A DNA stretch of 64,000 nt, taken from positions 1-64,000 of the forward strand of contig NTLA01000006.1 of the NCBI GenBank assembly GCA_002457435.1, written 5' to 3'. The notes below the pieces were generated by a model. It saw only the letters and a list, made by a program, of their open reading frames with translations, did not search any database and was not told the DNA's origin. A program made the position numbers and the translations under genes. This stretch comes from Acidimicrobiales bacterium MED-G01 (GTDB taxonomy: Bacteria; Actinomycetota; Acidimicrobiia; Acidimicrobiales; Poriferisodalaceae). This document shows, piece by piece, positions 43,319 to 53,169 of this stretch. The first letter of the stretch is position 1. The number at the start of each line of letters is the position of its first letter.

Positions 43319-45271
43319 GTGACTAGCGATCTCGAGGCTCGACAGATCAACACCATTCGCGGGCTGGCACTGGACGCAGTGAAGCGCGCAAACAGTGGCC
43401 ACACAGGTACAGCAATGGCCCTTGCCCCACTCGCCCACGTACTTTTCACCAAGGTAATGAAGTACGACGCTAGCGAGCCCGCCTGGCCAGACCGAGACCG
43501 GTTCATCCTCTCGGCGGGACACGCCTCGATGCTGTTGTACTCAATGCTTTACCTCACCGGTTACGGAATCGAACTTGATGACATCAAGGATTTCCGTCAG
43601 ATGGGGTCCCGCACACCCGGCCATCCAGAGGTTGGAGTAACTCCGGGTGTCGAAGTCACGACAGGTCCGCTGGGTCAAGGCATCGCGAACGCAGTCGGAA
43701 TGGCCCTCGCGGAACGACACCTTCAGAAACGTCTGGGGTCAGAAGTCGTCGACCATAGGATCTGGGCAGTCTGCGGGGACGGCGATCTAATGGAAGGTCT
43801 TAGCCACGAAGCAGCCAGCCTTGCGGGACACCAGCAACTCGGAAACTTGGTCGTAATTTATGACGACAACCGAATTACCATTGATGGAGCCACTGAGTTA
43901 GCGGTCTCCGATGACGCCCAACGCCGCTTCGAATCGTACGGATGGGACGTCCGTAACCTGGGTGAAGCATCGGAAGATTCAGCTCTCCTAGAAACGTCAC
44001 TCGTAGGAGCGGCTCAACAAAACGAAAAGCCCACTTTGTTGATACTCCGAAGTCACATCGGTTTTCCAGCCCCGACCGCAGTCGATACTGCTGGCGCTCA
44101 CGGAGCAATCACTGACGACGCAGAGATTGCTGCAGCTAAACAAGCGATGGGCATGGATCCTGAGTCAACCTTTCAGGTCGACGATGACGTCCTTAATGCT
44201 TACCGCCAAGCAGGAATTCGTGGCGTCGCATCTCGAAAGGAGTGGCTGGCGAGAGTGGCAGACAGCGACTTGGACGCTACATGGATCGACACATTGCTGA
44301 CAGGTACCCCGTTAGCAAACTGGACCGACGAGCTGCCGAGTTATGAAGCCGGAGTGTCGCTAGCTACCCGTAACGCCAATAACCAGGTCGTAGACGCTCT
44401 GATCGATGTGGTTCCCTCTTTGGTGTCGGGTTCAGCTGACCTCACGGGGAATACCGGAACCAACATTGCAAGTGACCCAATGACGCCCAGCGCTCCCGAG
44501 GGTCGCAAGCTTTACTACGGCGTGCGAGAGCATGGTATGGGAAGCATCGCTAATGGCATGGCGCTGCACGGTGGCATAATTCCCGTAGTCGGCACCTTTT
44601 TGGTCTTCGCCGATTACATGAGACCGTCGGTCCGGATGGCCGCTTTGAGTTCGGCGAAGGTAATTTTTGTGTGGAGTCATGACTCCGTAGGTGTAGGTGA
44701 AGACGGACCCACCCATCAACCAGTTGAACAGGTTGCCTCTCTACGCGCTATTCCAGATTTACCGGTTATTCGACCAGCCGACGGAAACGAAGTCAGCCAA
44801 GCCTGGGAAATCGCGGTCAGTCGAGCTGGACCTACCGCAATCATTCTGACCCGACAGAACGTGCCTGTCTTAGAAGGCACAGCAAAACCAGGCCAGGTGG
44901 AACGTGGCGCTTATATCCTCATTGACGCTCCCGATCCTGCTGTCATTCTCGCTGGAACAGGCTCTGAAGTGCAGCTCTGCGTCGAGGCCGCGGGGTCGTT
45001 GGCGGAAGACGGTGTTGCTTCTCGCGTGGTGTCAATGCCCTCGTGGGAGCTCTTTGAGCAACAACCAACGGCATACCAGCAGGAAGTCCTACCTTCACAG
45101 ATTCCAGTTGTCGGTGTCGAGGCCGGGACTTCCTTCGGTTGGGATCGATGGGCAGCCGTAACAGTGACGATTGATGAATTCGGCGCCAGCGCACCAGGCA
45201 GCCAAGTAATGGAGCGCTTCGGTATCACTGCTTCGGCGGTAGAGGCGGCTGCCCGTTCACTACTTTCTTGA
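43319..45271 (+). CDS. tkt: Transketolase
   Basis: 650 residues from GTG 43319 with GGGAGG five bases upstream. TPP-binding CGDGDLMEGLSHEAASLAGH with DDNRITIDG, the substrate His residues in GHTGTAMA and GPLGQG, and the pyrimidine-domain YYGVREHGMG and SHDSVGVGEDGPTHQP are intact. The C-terminal domain ends normally. It shuttles two-carbon units in the pentose phosphate or Calvin pathways. Transaldolase follows 19 bases later. Confidence 0.97.
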   Translation: MTSDLEARQINTIRGLALDAVKRANSGHTGTAMALAPLAHVLFTKVMKYDASEPAWPDRDRFILSAGHASMLLYSMLYLTGYGIELDDIKDFRQMGSRTPGHPEVGVTPGVEVTTGPLGQGIANAVGMALAERHLQKRLGSEVVDHRIWAVCGDGDLMEGLSHEAASLAGHQQLGNLVVIYDDNRITIDGATELAVSDDAQRRFESYGWDVRNLGEASEDSALLETSLVGAAQQNEKPTLLILRSHIGFPAPTAVDTAGAHGAITDDAEIAAAKQAMGMDPESTFQVDDDVLNAYRQAGIRGVASRKEWLARVADSDLDATWIDTLLTGTPLANWTDELPSYEAGVSLATRNANNQVVDALIDVVPSLVSGSADLTGNTGTNIASDPMTPSAPEGRKLYYGVREHGMGSIANGMALHGGIIPVVGTFLVFADYMRPSVRMAALSSAKVIFVWSHDSVGVGEDGPTHQPVEQVASLRAIPDLPVIRPADGNEVSQAWEIAVSRAGPTAIILTRQNVPVLEGTAKPGQVERGAYILIDAPDPAVILAGTGSEVQLCVEAAGSLAEDGVASRVVSMPSWELFEQQPTAYQQEVLPSQIPVVGVEAGTSFGWDRWAAVTVTIDEFGASAPGSQVMERFGITASAVEAAARSLLS

Positions 45272-45290
45272 ATAACGATCGGAGACCACA

Positions 45291-46415
45291 GTGACTCAAT
45301 CATCTACGACAGACCAACAACTCTTGGATTTGCATCTGCAAGGACAACAGAGCCCGTGGCTCGACAACCTGCGGCGAGGGTGGATCACTTCGGGAGAACT
45401 CGACGAATGGGTGAGTGCCGGGATTAGAGGACTCACCTCTAATCCGGCAATTTTTCAGAAGGCCATCGAAGGCAGTGAGGATTATGACCCTCAGTTCAGA
45501 CAACTGATCAAAGACGGAGTTGCCGTCAAGCAGGCCTATTGGGATTTGGTGACGAGCGATATTCGAGGTGCACTTAAGGCCCTTGCTCCCGTTTATGAAT
45601 CATCTAAAGGAGTGGACGGCTTCGTCTCTGTTGAAGTAGATCCTGCGCTCGCTCGAGACACGGACCGAACCACTACTGACGCCAGAGCACTTCATCAACT
45701 GATCAATGCTCCGAACCTGATGGTGAAAATTCCGGGAACTTCAGAAGGCCTCCCCTCCATAAGGACCATGATCGGTGAAGGTAGGTCGATTAACGTCACT
45801 CTGATCTTTTCGGTAAGTCGCTACATCGAGGTTATGGAGTCCTATGTAGCTGGCCTTGAGGATGCTGTCGCGTCGGGTCAGGACGACTTGTCTGACATTG
45901 CAAGCGTTGCCTCTTTCTTCATATCTCGAACTGACACTGAAGTTGATCGGCGCCTGGAAGAAATCGGAACCGACCAGGCTCTTGATCTTCGCGGTAAGAC
46001 CGCTGTGGCTCAAGCGCAGGTCGCCTATCAACACTTCACAACGACCTTTTCAGGCCCGCGTTGGGATGCTTTAGCTGCGAAGGGGGCTCAGGTTCAACGT
46101 CCACTCTGGGCTTCGACGAGTACGAAGAATCCCAGATACTCAGAGACGCTGTACGTCGACGAACTGATCGGCCCCAACACCGTCAACACGATGCCAGACA
46201 ACACTATCGAGGCCTTCATGAATCATGGGTCAGTCACCCGAACCATTGACGCAAATCCGTCGTCTGCACAATCAATACTTGAATCGGTCACCGAGTTGGG
46301 GATTGATTTAGAAAACGTCGCACAAGTACTCGAAGAAGAAGGCGTTGCTTCCTTCGTCAAAAGTTTTGATGAATTGATCACGAGTCTCACTGCTAAGGCT
46401 GACTCTCTCATGTAA
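45291..46415 (+). CDS. tal: Transaldolase
   Basis: 374 residues from GTG 45291 with a GGAG ribosome site. TSNPAIFQKAI, VSVEVDPALARDT, the Schiff-base Lys in NLMVKIPGT, NVTLIFS and WASTSTKNP are the actinobacterial-type (longer) transaldolase signatures. It transfers the dihydroxyacetone unit between sugar phosphates. Paired with transketolase, it completes the non-oxidative pentose phosphate branch. Confidence 0.97.
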   Translation: MTQSSTTDQQLLDLHLQGQQSPWLDNLRRGWITSGELDEWVSAGIRGLTSNPAIFQKAIEGSEDYDPQFRQLIKDGVAVKQAYWDLVTSDIRGALKALAPVYESSKGVDGFVSVEVDPALARDTDRTTTDARALHQLINAPNLMVKIPGTSEGLPSIRTMIGEGRSINVTLIFSVSRYIEVMESYVAGLEDAVASGQDDLSDIASVASFFISRTDTEVDRRLEEIGTDQALDLRGKTAVAQAQVAYQHFTTTFSGPRWDALAAKGAQVQRPLWASTSTKNPRYSETLYVDELIGPNTVNTMPDNTIEAFMNHGSVTRTIDANPSSAQSILESVTELGIDLENVAQVLEEEGVASFVKSFDELITSLTAKADSLM

Positions 46416-46462
46416 TCGCGAGTCAGTTGCAAATTGAAACTAACTGCCCTATCTTCTGCCAC

Positions 46463-46924
46463 GTGAAGAAGGTTTCGGGGCGGGGCACCGACTGTTCAAT
46501 CCAGCAGACACTTGATGTCATAGGCGACCGCTGGCTGCTGCTGATTCTTCGTAACCTATTTCGCGGTGCACGTCGCTTTAGTCAACTAGAGAACGACCTC
46601 GGTATAGCCAAAAACTTGCTGGCCTCACGATTAGCCAAGCTCGTAGAGGCTGAAATTATCGTGCGGGTCCCCTACCAGGAGCGACCGCTACGTCATGAAT
46701 ACCTCTTAACCCAAAAAGGCCGTGACCTTTCACCGAGCCTTGTAGCAATGATGCGATGGGGGGATCGCTGGTGCAACGAAGGAGAAGCTCCGACTCTTCT
46801 AGTTCACTCCGAATGCGGAACCCCTCTGGATCAAGTCACTCGTTGTCCGAGGTGCAACGACGCCCTAGATCCTGCACAAATCCGCAGTCGACCCGGCCCC
46901 GGGTCAGCGAAGGTGACCCAATAA
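46463..46924 (+). CDS. HxlR-family transcriptional regulator
   Basis: 153 residues from GTG 46463 (an in-frame TTG at 46427 would add 12). The winged helix-turn-helix is typical: CSIQQTLDVIGDRWLLLILR, FSQLENDLGIAKNLLASRL, and RPLRHEYLLTQKGRDL as the wing. A C-terminal part carries CGTPLD and CPRCND, a possible zinc site. The stop overlaps the fbiC start (TAATG), so it may control or be co-regulated with F420 synthesis; the target is unknown. Confidence 0.88.
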   Translation: MKKVSGRGTDCSIQQTLDVIGDRWLLLILRNLFRGARRFSQLENDLGIAKNLLASRLAKLVEAEIIVRVPYQERPLRHEYLLTQKGRDLSPSLVAMMRWGDRWCNEGEAPTLLVHSECGTPLDQVTRCPRCNDALDPAQIRSRPGPGSAKVTQ

Positions 46925-49380
46925 TGATTACGCCCACCGAAGTGGCCCAACAAACTGAACAGCTATCACGTTTGCCATTACAGGAGTTGCTCCTTCGCGC
47001 CGCATCCATCAGAGACGCCGCTCACGGAACTCGTATTACCTATAGTCCTAAAGTCTTTATCCCCTTAACCATGCTTTGCAGAGATAAGTGCGGATATTGC
47101 ACGTTTGCTCAACCGCCAAGCCGCCTAGATCACCCTTACTTGGAACCCGCCGAGGTCCTTGAAATAGCCCGTCACGGGGCGCTTCAGGGTTGCCATGAAG
47201 CGCTTTTCACCCTGGGCGAACGCCCAGAGCTTCGATATCCAGTAGCCAAAGAATGGCTCGCCGACAACGGTTACGACAGCACTATCCATTATTTGATCGA
47301 AATGTGTCGTTTGGTGCGTGACGAAACTGGCCTGCTTCCACATGCCAACCCCGGTGCACTCTTCCCTGATGAGTTGGCTGCCCTGAGGGAGGTGAGCCCC
47401 AGTCAAGGAATGATGCTCGAAAGTCTCAACGAAGATCTCTTGTGCCATCGAGGCTGTCCGGATAAGGAGCCTGCGCGCCGCTTGGCCACTCTTGAAGCCG
47501 CTGGCGATCTTCGAATTCCGTATACAACCGGTTTACTGATCGGGATCGGAGAATCGTTGGAGGACCGGATTGAAGCATTGCTCGCCATCGGCGAAAGCCA
47601 TGAGCTTCATGGACACGTCCAAGAGGTCATCATCCAGAACTTCCTTCCCAAGCTGGGAACAGCGATGCACAAAAGCCCCCCATGTCCTCCTGACGAATAC
47701 CTCCAAGCGATCGCTCTGGCTCGAATACTTCTGCCGCCTGAAATTCATTTACAGGCTCCACCTAACCTTTCGGATGATTTCGGCGGCTTACTTGACGCAG
47801 GTATTGACGATTGGGGCGGTGTTTCACCTGTCACAGCGGACCACGTCAACCCGGAAAGACCATGGCCTGACTTGGATCGCCTCAAAGAGGTTACCGAAGC
47901 CCGTCACTTCACACTTGCGCCCCGTTTAACCATCCATCCCGCTTACGCGTTGGATCCCGAAAGATGGTTGGACGAAAGCAACCGCTTCCCCGTGTTGGAT
48001 CGTAGTGATGCCGAAGGCTTGGGGAGAGACGACCCGGGCGCCCAAATGCCTGAATTAACAATGGAAAACCGAGATGCCGGGTCAGGTGCTGACGTCTTGG
48101 TTGCCGACGAAAACAGCACACAGTGGTACTCAGGCGGGGCAGCCCATTCACCCCGAACGATTCTTCCAGGTAGAGCCTCGGTCGGCGGCGAGCTGAAGGA
48201 GGTCCTAGACGGGGTCATGAGCGGCCAAGAAGTCGATCGCGATCAAATCATCACCCTCTTCAACGCTAGAGGTCCGGAAGTTGTGGCTGTTGCGGAAGTT
48301 GCTGACCAGCTCCGCCAAGACACCGTCGGCGACAAAGTCACTTGGGTCCACAATCGAAACATCAATTACACCAACGTTTGCACCTTCAAGTGTCGATTCT
48401 GCGGTTTCTCTAAAGGACCACTCTCCTTAAACCTCCGAGGGACTCCCTACATGCTTACGCTCGGAGATATCCAAGAAAGAGTCATCGAAGCTGCTCAACT
48501 TGGAGCTACCGAGGTGACTCTGCAGGGAGGTATCCATCCGAGTTTCGACGGTGATTACTACATCGACGTCTGTGAAGCCATCCATGACGTCGTTCCGGAC
48601 ATGCACCTTCACGGGTTCACAGCGCTCGAGGTGATCGAAGGCGCCAAGAGGTTAGGTGAATCGTTGGCCGAGTACCTGACTCGACTTAAGGCGGCTGGAC
48701 TCAAGTCCCTTCCCGGAACGGCAGCCGAGATCCTTGATGAAGAGGTGCGCCAAATCCTCTGTCCGGACAAAATTTCGACCGACGAATGGCTGGACTGTCA
48801 TGAGGCAGCCCACGCTGTGGGGCTCCACTCAAATATCACAATCATGTTTGGGTCCATAGAAGAACCACGCCACTGGGCAAATCACATCGTCAAAACAAGG
48901 GCACTCCAAAAACGCACCGGCGGCTTCACCGAATGGGTCCCTTTACCCTTTGTGCATATGGCCAGTCCTATCTATCTCCAACGGCAGGCGAGACGAGGAC
49001 CGACTTTCAGAGAAACCCTGTTGATGCATAGCGTCGGCAGAATTGCCTACCACGGGCTGATCGACAATATTCAAGTTTCCTGGGTCAAGATCGGCATTGA
49101 AGGTGCTCAACAGATCTTGAAAGCCGGAGCCAATGACTTGGGCGGGACGCTCATGGATGAAAACATCAGCCGCGCTGCTGGAGCACAGCACGGTCAAGGC
49201 TTAATCGAGGAAGATTTTCGAAAGCTCGTTCAACCGCTTGGCCGAACGATTCGACAGCGAACAACGTCATATGGTGAAGCAGATGGTCGACCAGCCGTCG
49301 TCAAAACCACCACAATCACTGCCGATAACCCAACCGACAAAAAATTAATTCCCGTCGCTGCACTCGGCGATCAGATTTAG
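46924..49380 (+). CDS. fbiC: FO synthase (fused CofG/CofH radical SAM protein)
   Basis: 818 residues from ATG 46924, sharing a base with the HxlR stop. Two radical SAM domains are fused: the CofG half with Cys52/56/59 (CRDKCGYCTF) and the CofH half with Cys486/490/493 (CTFKCRFCGF). The fusion is the actinobacterial form. It makes the deazaflavin chromophore FO of coenzyme F420 from tyrosine and a pyrimidine precursor. Middle segment includes GLLIGIGESLEDRIEALLAI of CofG. Presence shows the organism can make F420; fbiA and fbiB are not in the window. Confidence 0.97.
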   Translation: MITPTEVAQQTEQLSRLPLQELLLRAASIRDAAHGTRITYSPKVFIPLTMLCRDKCGYCTFAQPPSRLDHPYLEPAEVLEIARHGALQGCHEALFTLGERPELRYPVAKEWLADNGYDSTIHYLIEMCRLVRDETGLLPHANPGALFPDELAALREVSPSQGMMLESLNEDLLCHRGCPDKEPARRLATLEAAGDLRIPYTTGLLIGIGESLEDRIEALLAIGESHELHGHVQEVIIQNFLPKLGTAMHKSPPCPPDEYLQAIALARILLPPEIHLQAPPNLSDDFGGLLDAGIDDWGGVSPVTADHVNPERPWPDLDRLKEVTEARHFTLAPRLTIHPAYALDPERWLDESNRFPVLDRSDAEGLGRDDPGAQMPELTMENRDAGSGADVLVADENSTQWYSGGAAHSPRTILPGRASVGGELKEVLDGVMSGQEVDRDQIITLFNARGPEVVAVAEVADQLRQDTVGDKVTWVHNRNINYTNVCTFKCRFCGFSKGPLSLNLRGTPYMLTLGDIQERVIEAAQLGATEVTLQGGIHPSFDGDYYIDVCEAIHDVVPDMHLHGFTALEVIEGAKRLGESLAEYLTRLKAAGLKSLPGTAAEILDEEVRQILCPDKISTDEWLDCHEAAHAVGLHSNITIMFGSIEEPRHWANHIVKTRALQKRTGGFTEWVPLPFVHMASPIYLQRQARRGPTFRETLLMHSVGRIAYHGLIDNIQVSWVKIGIEGAQQILKAGANDLGGTLMDENISRAAGAQHGQGLIEEDFRKLVQPLGRTIRQRTTSYGEADGRPAVVKTTTITADNPTDKKLIPVAALGDQI

Positions 49381-49422
49381 TTTGCGCTGCAAGGATCCGA
49401 AGGACGCCAATCAGTCTTTGGC

Positions 49423-49644
49423 TTAGAGCGTTGTTGATTCGGGTGTTTGGCCAATAATTGCAGCAGCCTTGTCAATTGCCCTCCGTGCTCTCGAAAGCCG
49501 TTTTTCTGACTCTGGTCGTTTCGCGTTTACTCCGTCTTCATCGATAGCTGTTTGTAACGCAGCGATCCCAAGGTCACCGAGCTCTTCTGAGATCGAAACC
49601 AAACGGGTACGAATGTCTTCCAGACGCTCCTGCACATCAACCAC
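49423..49644 (-). CDS. Small helical protein overlapping glcF
   Basis: 73 residues from GTG 49644, overlapping the glcF 3' end by eight bases. It is predicted to be two or three amphipathic helices (VDVQERLEDIRTRLVSISEELG and KRLSRARRAIDKAAAIIG). I recall similar small proteins in actinobacteria, without function. Being last in the glc unit suggests co-expression. Confidence 0.62.
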   Translation of the reverse strand: MVDVQERLEDIRTRLVSISEELGDLGIAALQTAIDEDGVNAKRPESEKRLSRARRAIDKAAAIIGQTPESTTL

Positions 49645-50797
49645 CTTTCGTCATAATGGAGTCGATTATCTCTAAAGGATGTCTGACCTCAACGCCAGCT
49701 GCGCGGAGGTGCAAAAGACACCCTGGGTTAGCGCTCGCGACTTCCGGCGCCCCGGCGCGCCTTATCGATTCAATTTTTCTATCTCGCACCTGCGAAGCGG
49801 TCTCCTGATGGAAAGCAGAATATGCCCCTCCAGCCCCACAACATAAGCCCTCATCGTCTAAGCCAACTGGCTCCACATAGCGGCCCAACACTTGGTAAAC
49901 CGCGTGGTGAGATTTTTGGACGTGTCGCAAATGACATGGATCCTGGACGGCGACCCGCCCACTTGCCTCCTGGATCTCAGGTAGTTCGTCGAGCCGCTCT
50001 GCTAACCACTCATGGACATCGAAGACCCGAGTGGAAAATTTCTCAGCTAGTTCTGTCCCCAGTAAGTGACCGTACTCTTTGAGTTGAGCACCACAACCAG
50101 CGGAATCAACAAGAATTGGTGCATCGCCTGGAAATGCGGTCATCGTTCTTTCTGCGAGGAGACGAGCATCTTCACCGAGCCCAGCATGGACGTGCAAAGC
50201 CCCACAACAGGCCGCCGCTTTATTTGGAAATTGGACACCAGCCCCAGTTGCTTCGACGACACGTTGGACCGCTCGGTGAGTGTCCCGCATCCAGGCATCC
50301 ATGATGCAACCAGTGAACAGCCACACGTCAGTGCCACTTGCTACCAGCGGACGCTGAATAACGGGTATCCGAGGAAGCCCCAGTTTCTTCGGCACCACTT
50401 TGATCCATTGCAAGAGAGCAAGAACCCTGGAAACGAACGCTAGGACGGTGGGCCGACCCAATATGCCGTACCCGAGCCGTCGCCACCAAGGCTGGTAAGA
50501 GGTTTGCGTCGCCAACGCTTCTCGGGTCGTCTCCATCATCGATCCAAATTCCACACCAGCTGGACATGCTGTTTCGCATCCGCGACATTGAATGCAGGCG
50601 TCCATGAATTCCACGAATTCTTCGTCGATGAAACCAGTGCTTTCAGCATGTTTCATTAGAGCGATCCGCCCGCGCGGTGACGCAGACTCTTCTTGAGTCA
50701 CGCGATACGTCGGACAGTGCGGAAGACACAATCCGCAGGAAACGCATGACACGAGGTCATCGTGTGGAATGCCGAGATTAATTTCTACCTTTTTCAC
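49637..50797 (-). CDS. glcF: Glycolate oxidase iron-sulfur subunit
   Basis: 386 residues. Two [4Fe-4S] motifs sit near the N-terminus (CVSCGLCLPHCPTY and CIQCRGCETACPAG), followed by two CCG domains (KAAACCGALHVH and GLCCGAGGAY). It passes electrons from the GlcD/GlcE flavin subunits to the quinone pool. Its ATG overlaps the glcE stop (ATGA). Length is normal. Confidence 0.95.
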   Translation of the reverse strand: MKKVEINLGIPHDDLVSCVSCGLCLPHCPTYRVTQEESASPRGRIALMKHAESTGFIDEEFVEFMDACIQCRGCETACPAGVEFGSMMETTREALATQTSYQPWWRRLGYGILGRPTVLAFVSRVLALLQWIKVVPKKLGLPRIPVIQRPLVASGTDVWLFTGCIMDAWMRDTHRAVQRVVEATGAGVQFPNKAAACCGALHVHAGLGEDARLLAERTMTAFPGDAPILVDSAGCGAQLKEYGHLLGTELAEKFSTRVFDVHEWLAERLDELPEIQEASGRVAVQDPCHLRHVQKSHHAVYQVLGRYVEPVGLDDEGLCCGAGGAYSAFHQETASQVRDRKIESIRRAGAPEVASANPGCLLHLRAAGVEVRHPLEIIDSIMTKGG

Positions 50798-51708
50798 AGT
50801 GGCACCACCTGACGACCCGGGTTCAAACGTCCGTTCGGATCCAATCTACGTTCGAGCTCACGCATGAGTGATTCGTTAGTTTTGGATATCTTTTGGGCCT
50901 TGCTTGGTCTATCGCTGTGGACAATCCCAACGCCAATTTCAGCGATCCAATTTGTGTCATCAACGGAGAGGTTTCTCAGTGCTTTTGGTTCGACAGAGAA
51001 GCGACCATCGCTTGGCAACGGAGGTGGGCCTTCTACTTCAGTGAGGTCAAGTAGTGCAGCTTCAGCCTCGACATCCGATGAGACGCCCTCGAGACACACC
51101 CACACCTGCTCTCCGTTCCAGAGAATCGACGATGGTCGATACAAGCGCGCATAGACCTCGAAAGGGTCGATAACCCCCGTTAGCCATCTTGTGGCCTGGG
51201 GCTTAGGTAGGCAACGAAGGATCACTTCAGCTAAGCAACCTAATTTGCCTAAAGAACCCACCATGAGCCGACACAAGTCGTAACCAGACACGTTCTTTAC
51301 GGTCGGACCCCCTGAGGTCACAATTTTGCCGTTGCAATCGATATGTCGAATTTGAAGCACTAGATCACGCATATGGCCGTACCTGAGGCGTCGTATCCCG
51401 CTTCTACCTACGGAAAGAGCCCCACCCACCGTCGCGTTGGGGGGCATGTCGAACGGCACCATCTGCCCATGTTGCGCGAGCTGCTCCGATAGCTCGCGCA
51501 ATGTAGTTCCGGCTCCACATCGAACTGTCATTTCCTCGGGCTCGTGAGACCAAATACCGCTTGGCGCGGTTACTTCTCGGGCCGAACCATCAGGGGTACC
51601 GCCAACGTTCCACTGGGTTCTGCCGCCAACCACTGTTATCGGGTCACTAGTACCTACTTCAGCCGAGAATTTGTGCACCTCCTCCGGTACAGCATGAAGA
51701 GAACTCAC
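50794..51708 (-). CDS. glcE: Glycolate oxidase FAD-binding subunit
   Basis: 304 residues. The PCMH-type FAD domain shows TVVGGRTQWN, PNATVGGALSVGRSG, VKNVSGYDLCRLMVGSLG and LGCLAEV. The C-terminus ends NGRLNPGRQ, usual for the family. It forms the second flavin subunit of the GlcDEF complex. Four-base overlaps with glcD and glcF show one unit. Confidence 0.94.
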   Translation of the reverse strand: MSSLHAVPEEVHKFSAEVGTSDPITVVGGRTQWNVGGTPDGSAREVTAPSGIWSHEPEEMTVRCGAGTTLRELSEQLAQHGQMVPFDMPPNATVGGALSVGRSGIRRLRYGHMRDLVLQIRHIDCNGKIVTSGGPTVKNVSGYDLCRLMVGSLGKLGCLAEVILRCLPKPQATRWLTGVIDPFEVYARLYRPSSILWNGEQVWVCLEGVSSDVEAEAALLDLTEVEGPPPLPSDGRFSVEPKALRNLSVDDTNWIAEIGVGIVHSDRPSKAQKISKTNESLMRELERRLDPNGRLNPGRQVVPL

Positions 51709-53141
51709 ACCCAGGCTCCGTCTGGCACATGCTGACCAAAGGAATCACTGCACCGCGATCCGGACGGCAAGACCTTTAATGGGTTCGCGAAGCCCTGTGG
51801 GTCAAATGCCTCGCGAACCATGTCCTGAGTCGCCATGTCGTGTGCGCTGAATAGCATGCCCATGTAGTCGCGCTTCTCGAGTCCGATTCCATGTTCCCCA
51901 CTGAGTACTCCGCCTGCCTCAATTGAGGCGGTAATAATTGCGCGTCCAGCGGCGTGCACCCGTTCCAACACACCTTTCTCACCACTGTCATACGCCAAAA
52001 TGGGGTGAAGGTTTCCGTCTCCGGCGTGGAAAACGTTTACTGCGATGAGGTCGTAGGCATCAGCGATTTTGTAAACCTTGTCTAGAACTTCCACCAATTT
52101 TCCGCGTGGTACGACGGTGTCGTGGAGGTAGTAGTCGGGTTTGATCCGGGCTACCGCACCGAACGCATTCTTTCGTCCCTTCCACAACAACTCACGCTCT
52201 TCGTTATCGGCCGCTATTCGGATATTTCCAACCTGGTGTCGTTCTGCGACTGAACGTACGACCTCAACTCCGTGTTCAACTCCGCCGGGTAATCCATCAA
52301 GTTCGACTAACAAGACAGCATCAGCTTCTGTCGGGTATCCGGCATTGACGAATGCTTCGACAATTTCTATGGCCCGCTTATCCATCATTTCTAGAGCTGC
52401 TGGTATCAAGCCGGCCGCGATGATCGCGGAAACTGTGGCGGCTCCATCTCGCACATCAGGAAAGTCAAGAAGAAGAGTTCGGATAGCTGGTGGGTTTGGA
52501 GTTAGACGAACGGCGACTTTAGTAGCAACGCCCATCGTGCCTTCCGACCCAACGAAAAGTCCGCGAAGGTCGTACCCAGGCGGTTCTGCCGACAAATCAC
52601 CTAGAACCGTCACACTTCCATCTGGCAAGACCACTTCGATCGCCGCGACGTGAGCGCTAGTTACCCCATAGGCGAGGCAGTGCGGTCCCCCACTGTTGTT
52701 GGCGACATTTCCCCCAATAGAACAAACCTGCTGACTGGAGGGGTCTGGTGCGAAGTGGAAGCCCCTCGGAGTTAGTTCCTTAGTCAAATCTAGATTAAGA
52801 ACGCCTGGTTCAACCCACGCAATACGATTCTCAAGATCGACTTCGATGATCTGGTTCATCTTGGCCGTAGCAATTATGACCGGATCCCCTACTGGCACCG
52901 CACCACCTGCCAGACCAGTGCCCGAACCTCTAGCTAAGAATGGTCGGTCATGTTTTCGGCAGATCTCCACAATCTGGCGTACCTCCGCCGTAGCGACAGG
53001 TAAGCAAACGATTGATGCTTGGCCTTGCAGGACCGAGCCATCCTTGCCGTATAGACCTAATTCAAAATCACCATCCCGAGCTCGGTCACCTAAAACGGTT
53101 CGTAAATCATCGAGGATGTTCGCATGAGGAGACGTCTGCAC
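51705..53141 (-). CDS. glcD: Glycolate oxidase FAD subunit
   Basis: 478 residues from GTG 53141; the frame continues to 53288 but that part overlaps the divergent gene at 53170 and has no family likeness. FAD-binding motifs are GSGTGLAGGAVP, PSSQQVCSIGGNVANNSGG and GSEGTMGVATKVAVRL; the metal/substrate region contains NVFHAGDGNLHPILAYD and GEHGIGLEKRDY. It oxidises glycolate to glyoxylate. With GlcE and GlcF this makes a complete enzyme, a typical sign of glycolate use by marine and freshwater heterotrophs. Confidence 0.95.
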   Translation of the reverse strand: MQTSPHANILDDLRTVLGDRARDGDFELGLYGKDGSVLQGQASIVCLPVATAEVRQIVEICRKHDRPFLARGSGTGLAGGAVPVGDPVIIATAKMNQIIEVDLENRIAWVEPGVLNLDLTKELTPRGFHFAPDPSSQQVCSIGGNVANNSGGPHCLAYGVTSAHVAAIEVVLPDGSVTVLGDLSAEPPGYDLRGLFVGSEGTMGVATKVAVRLTPNPPAIRTLLLDFPDVRDGAATVSAIIAAGLIPAALEMMDKRAIEIVEAFVNAGYPTEADAVLLVELDGLPGGVEHGVEVVRSVAERHQVGNIRIAADNEERELLWKGRKNAFGAVARIKPDYYLHDTVVPRGKLVEVLDKVYKIADAYDLIAVNVFHAGDGNLHPILAYDSGEKGVLERVHAAGRAIITASIEAGGVLSGEHGIGLEKRDYMGMLFSAHDMATQDMVREAFDPQGFANPLKVLPSGSRCSDSFGQHVPDGAWV

Positions 53142-53169
53142 GATGACGAACGTATCGTAGGATGGAGGT

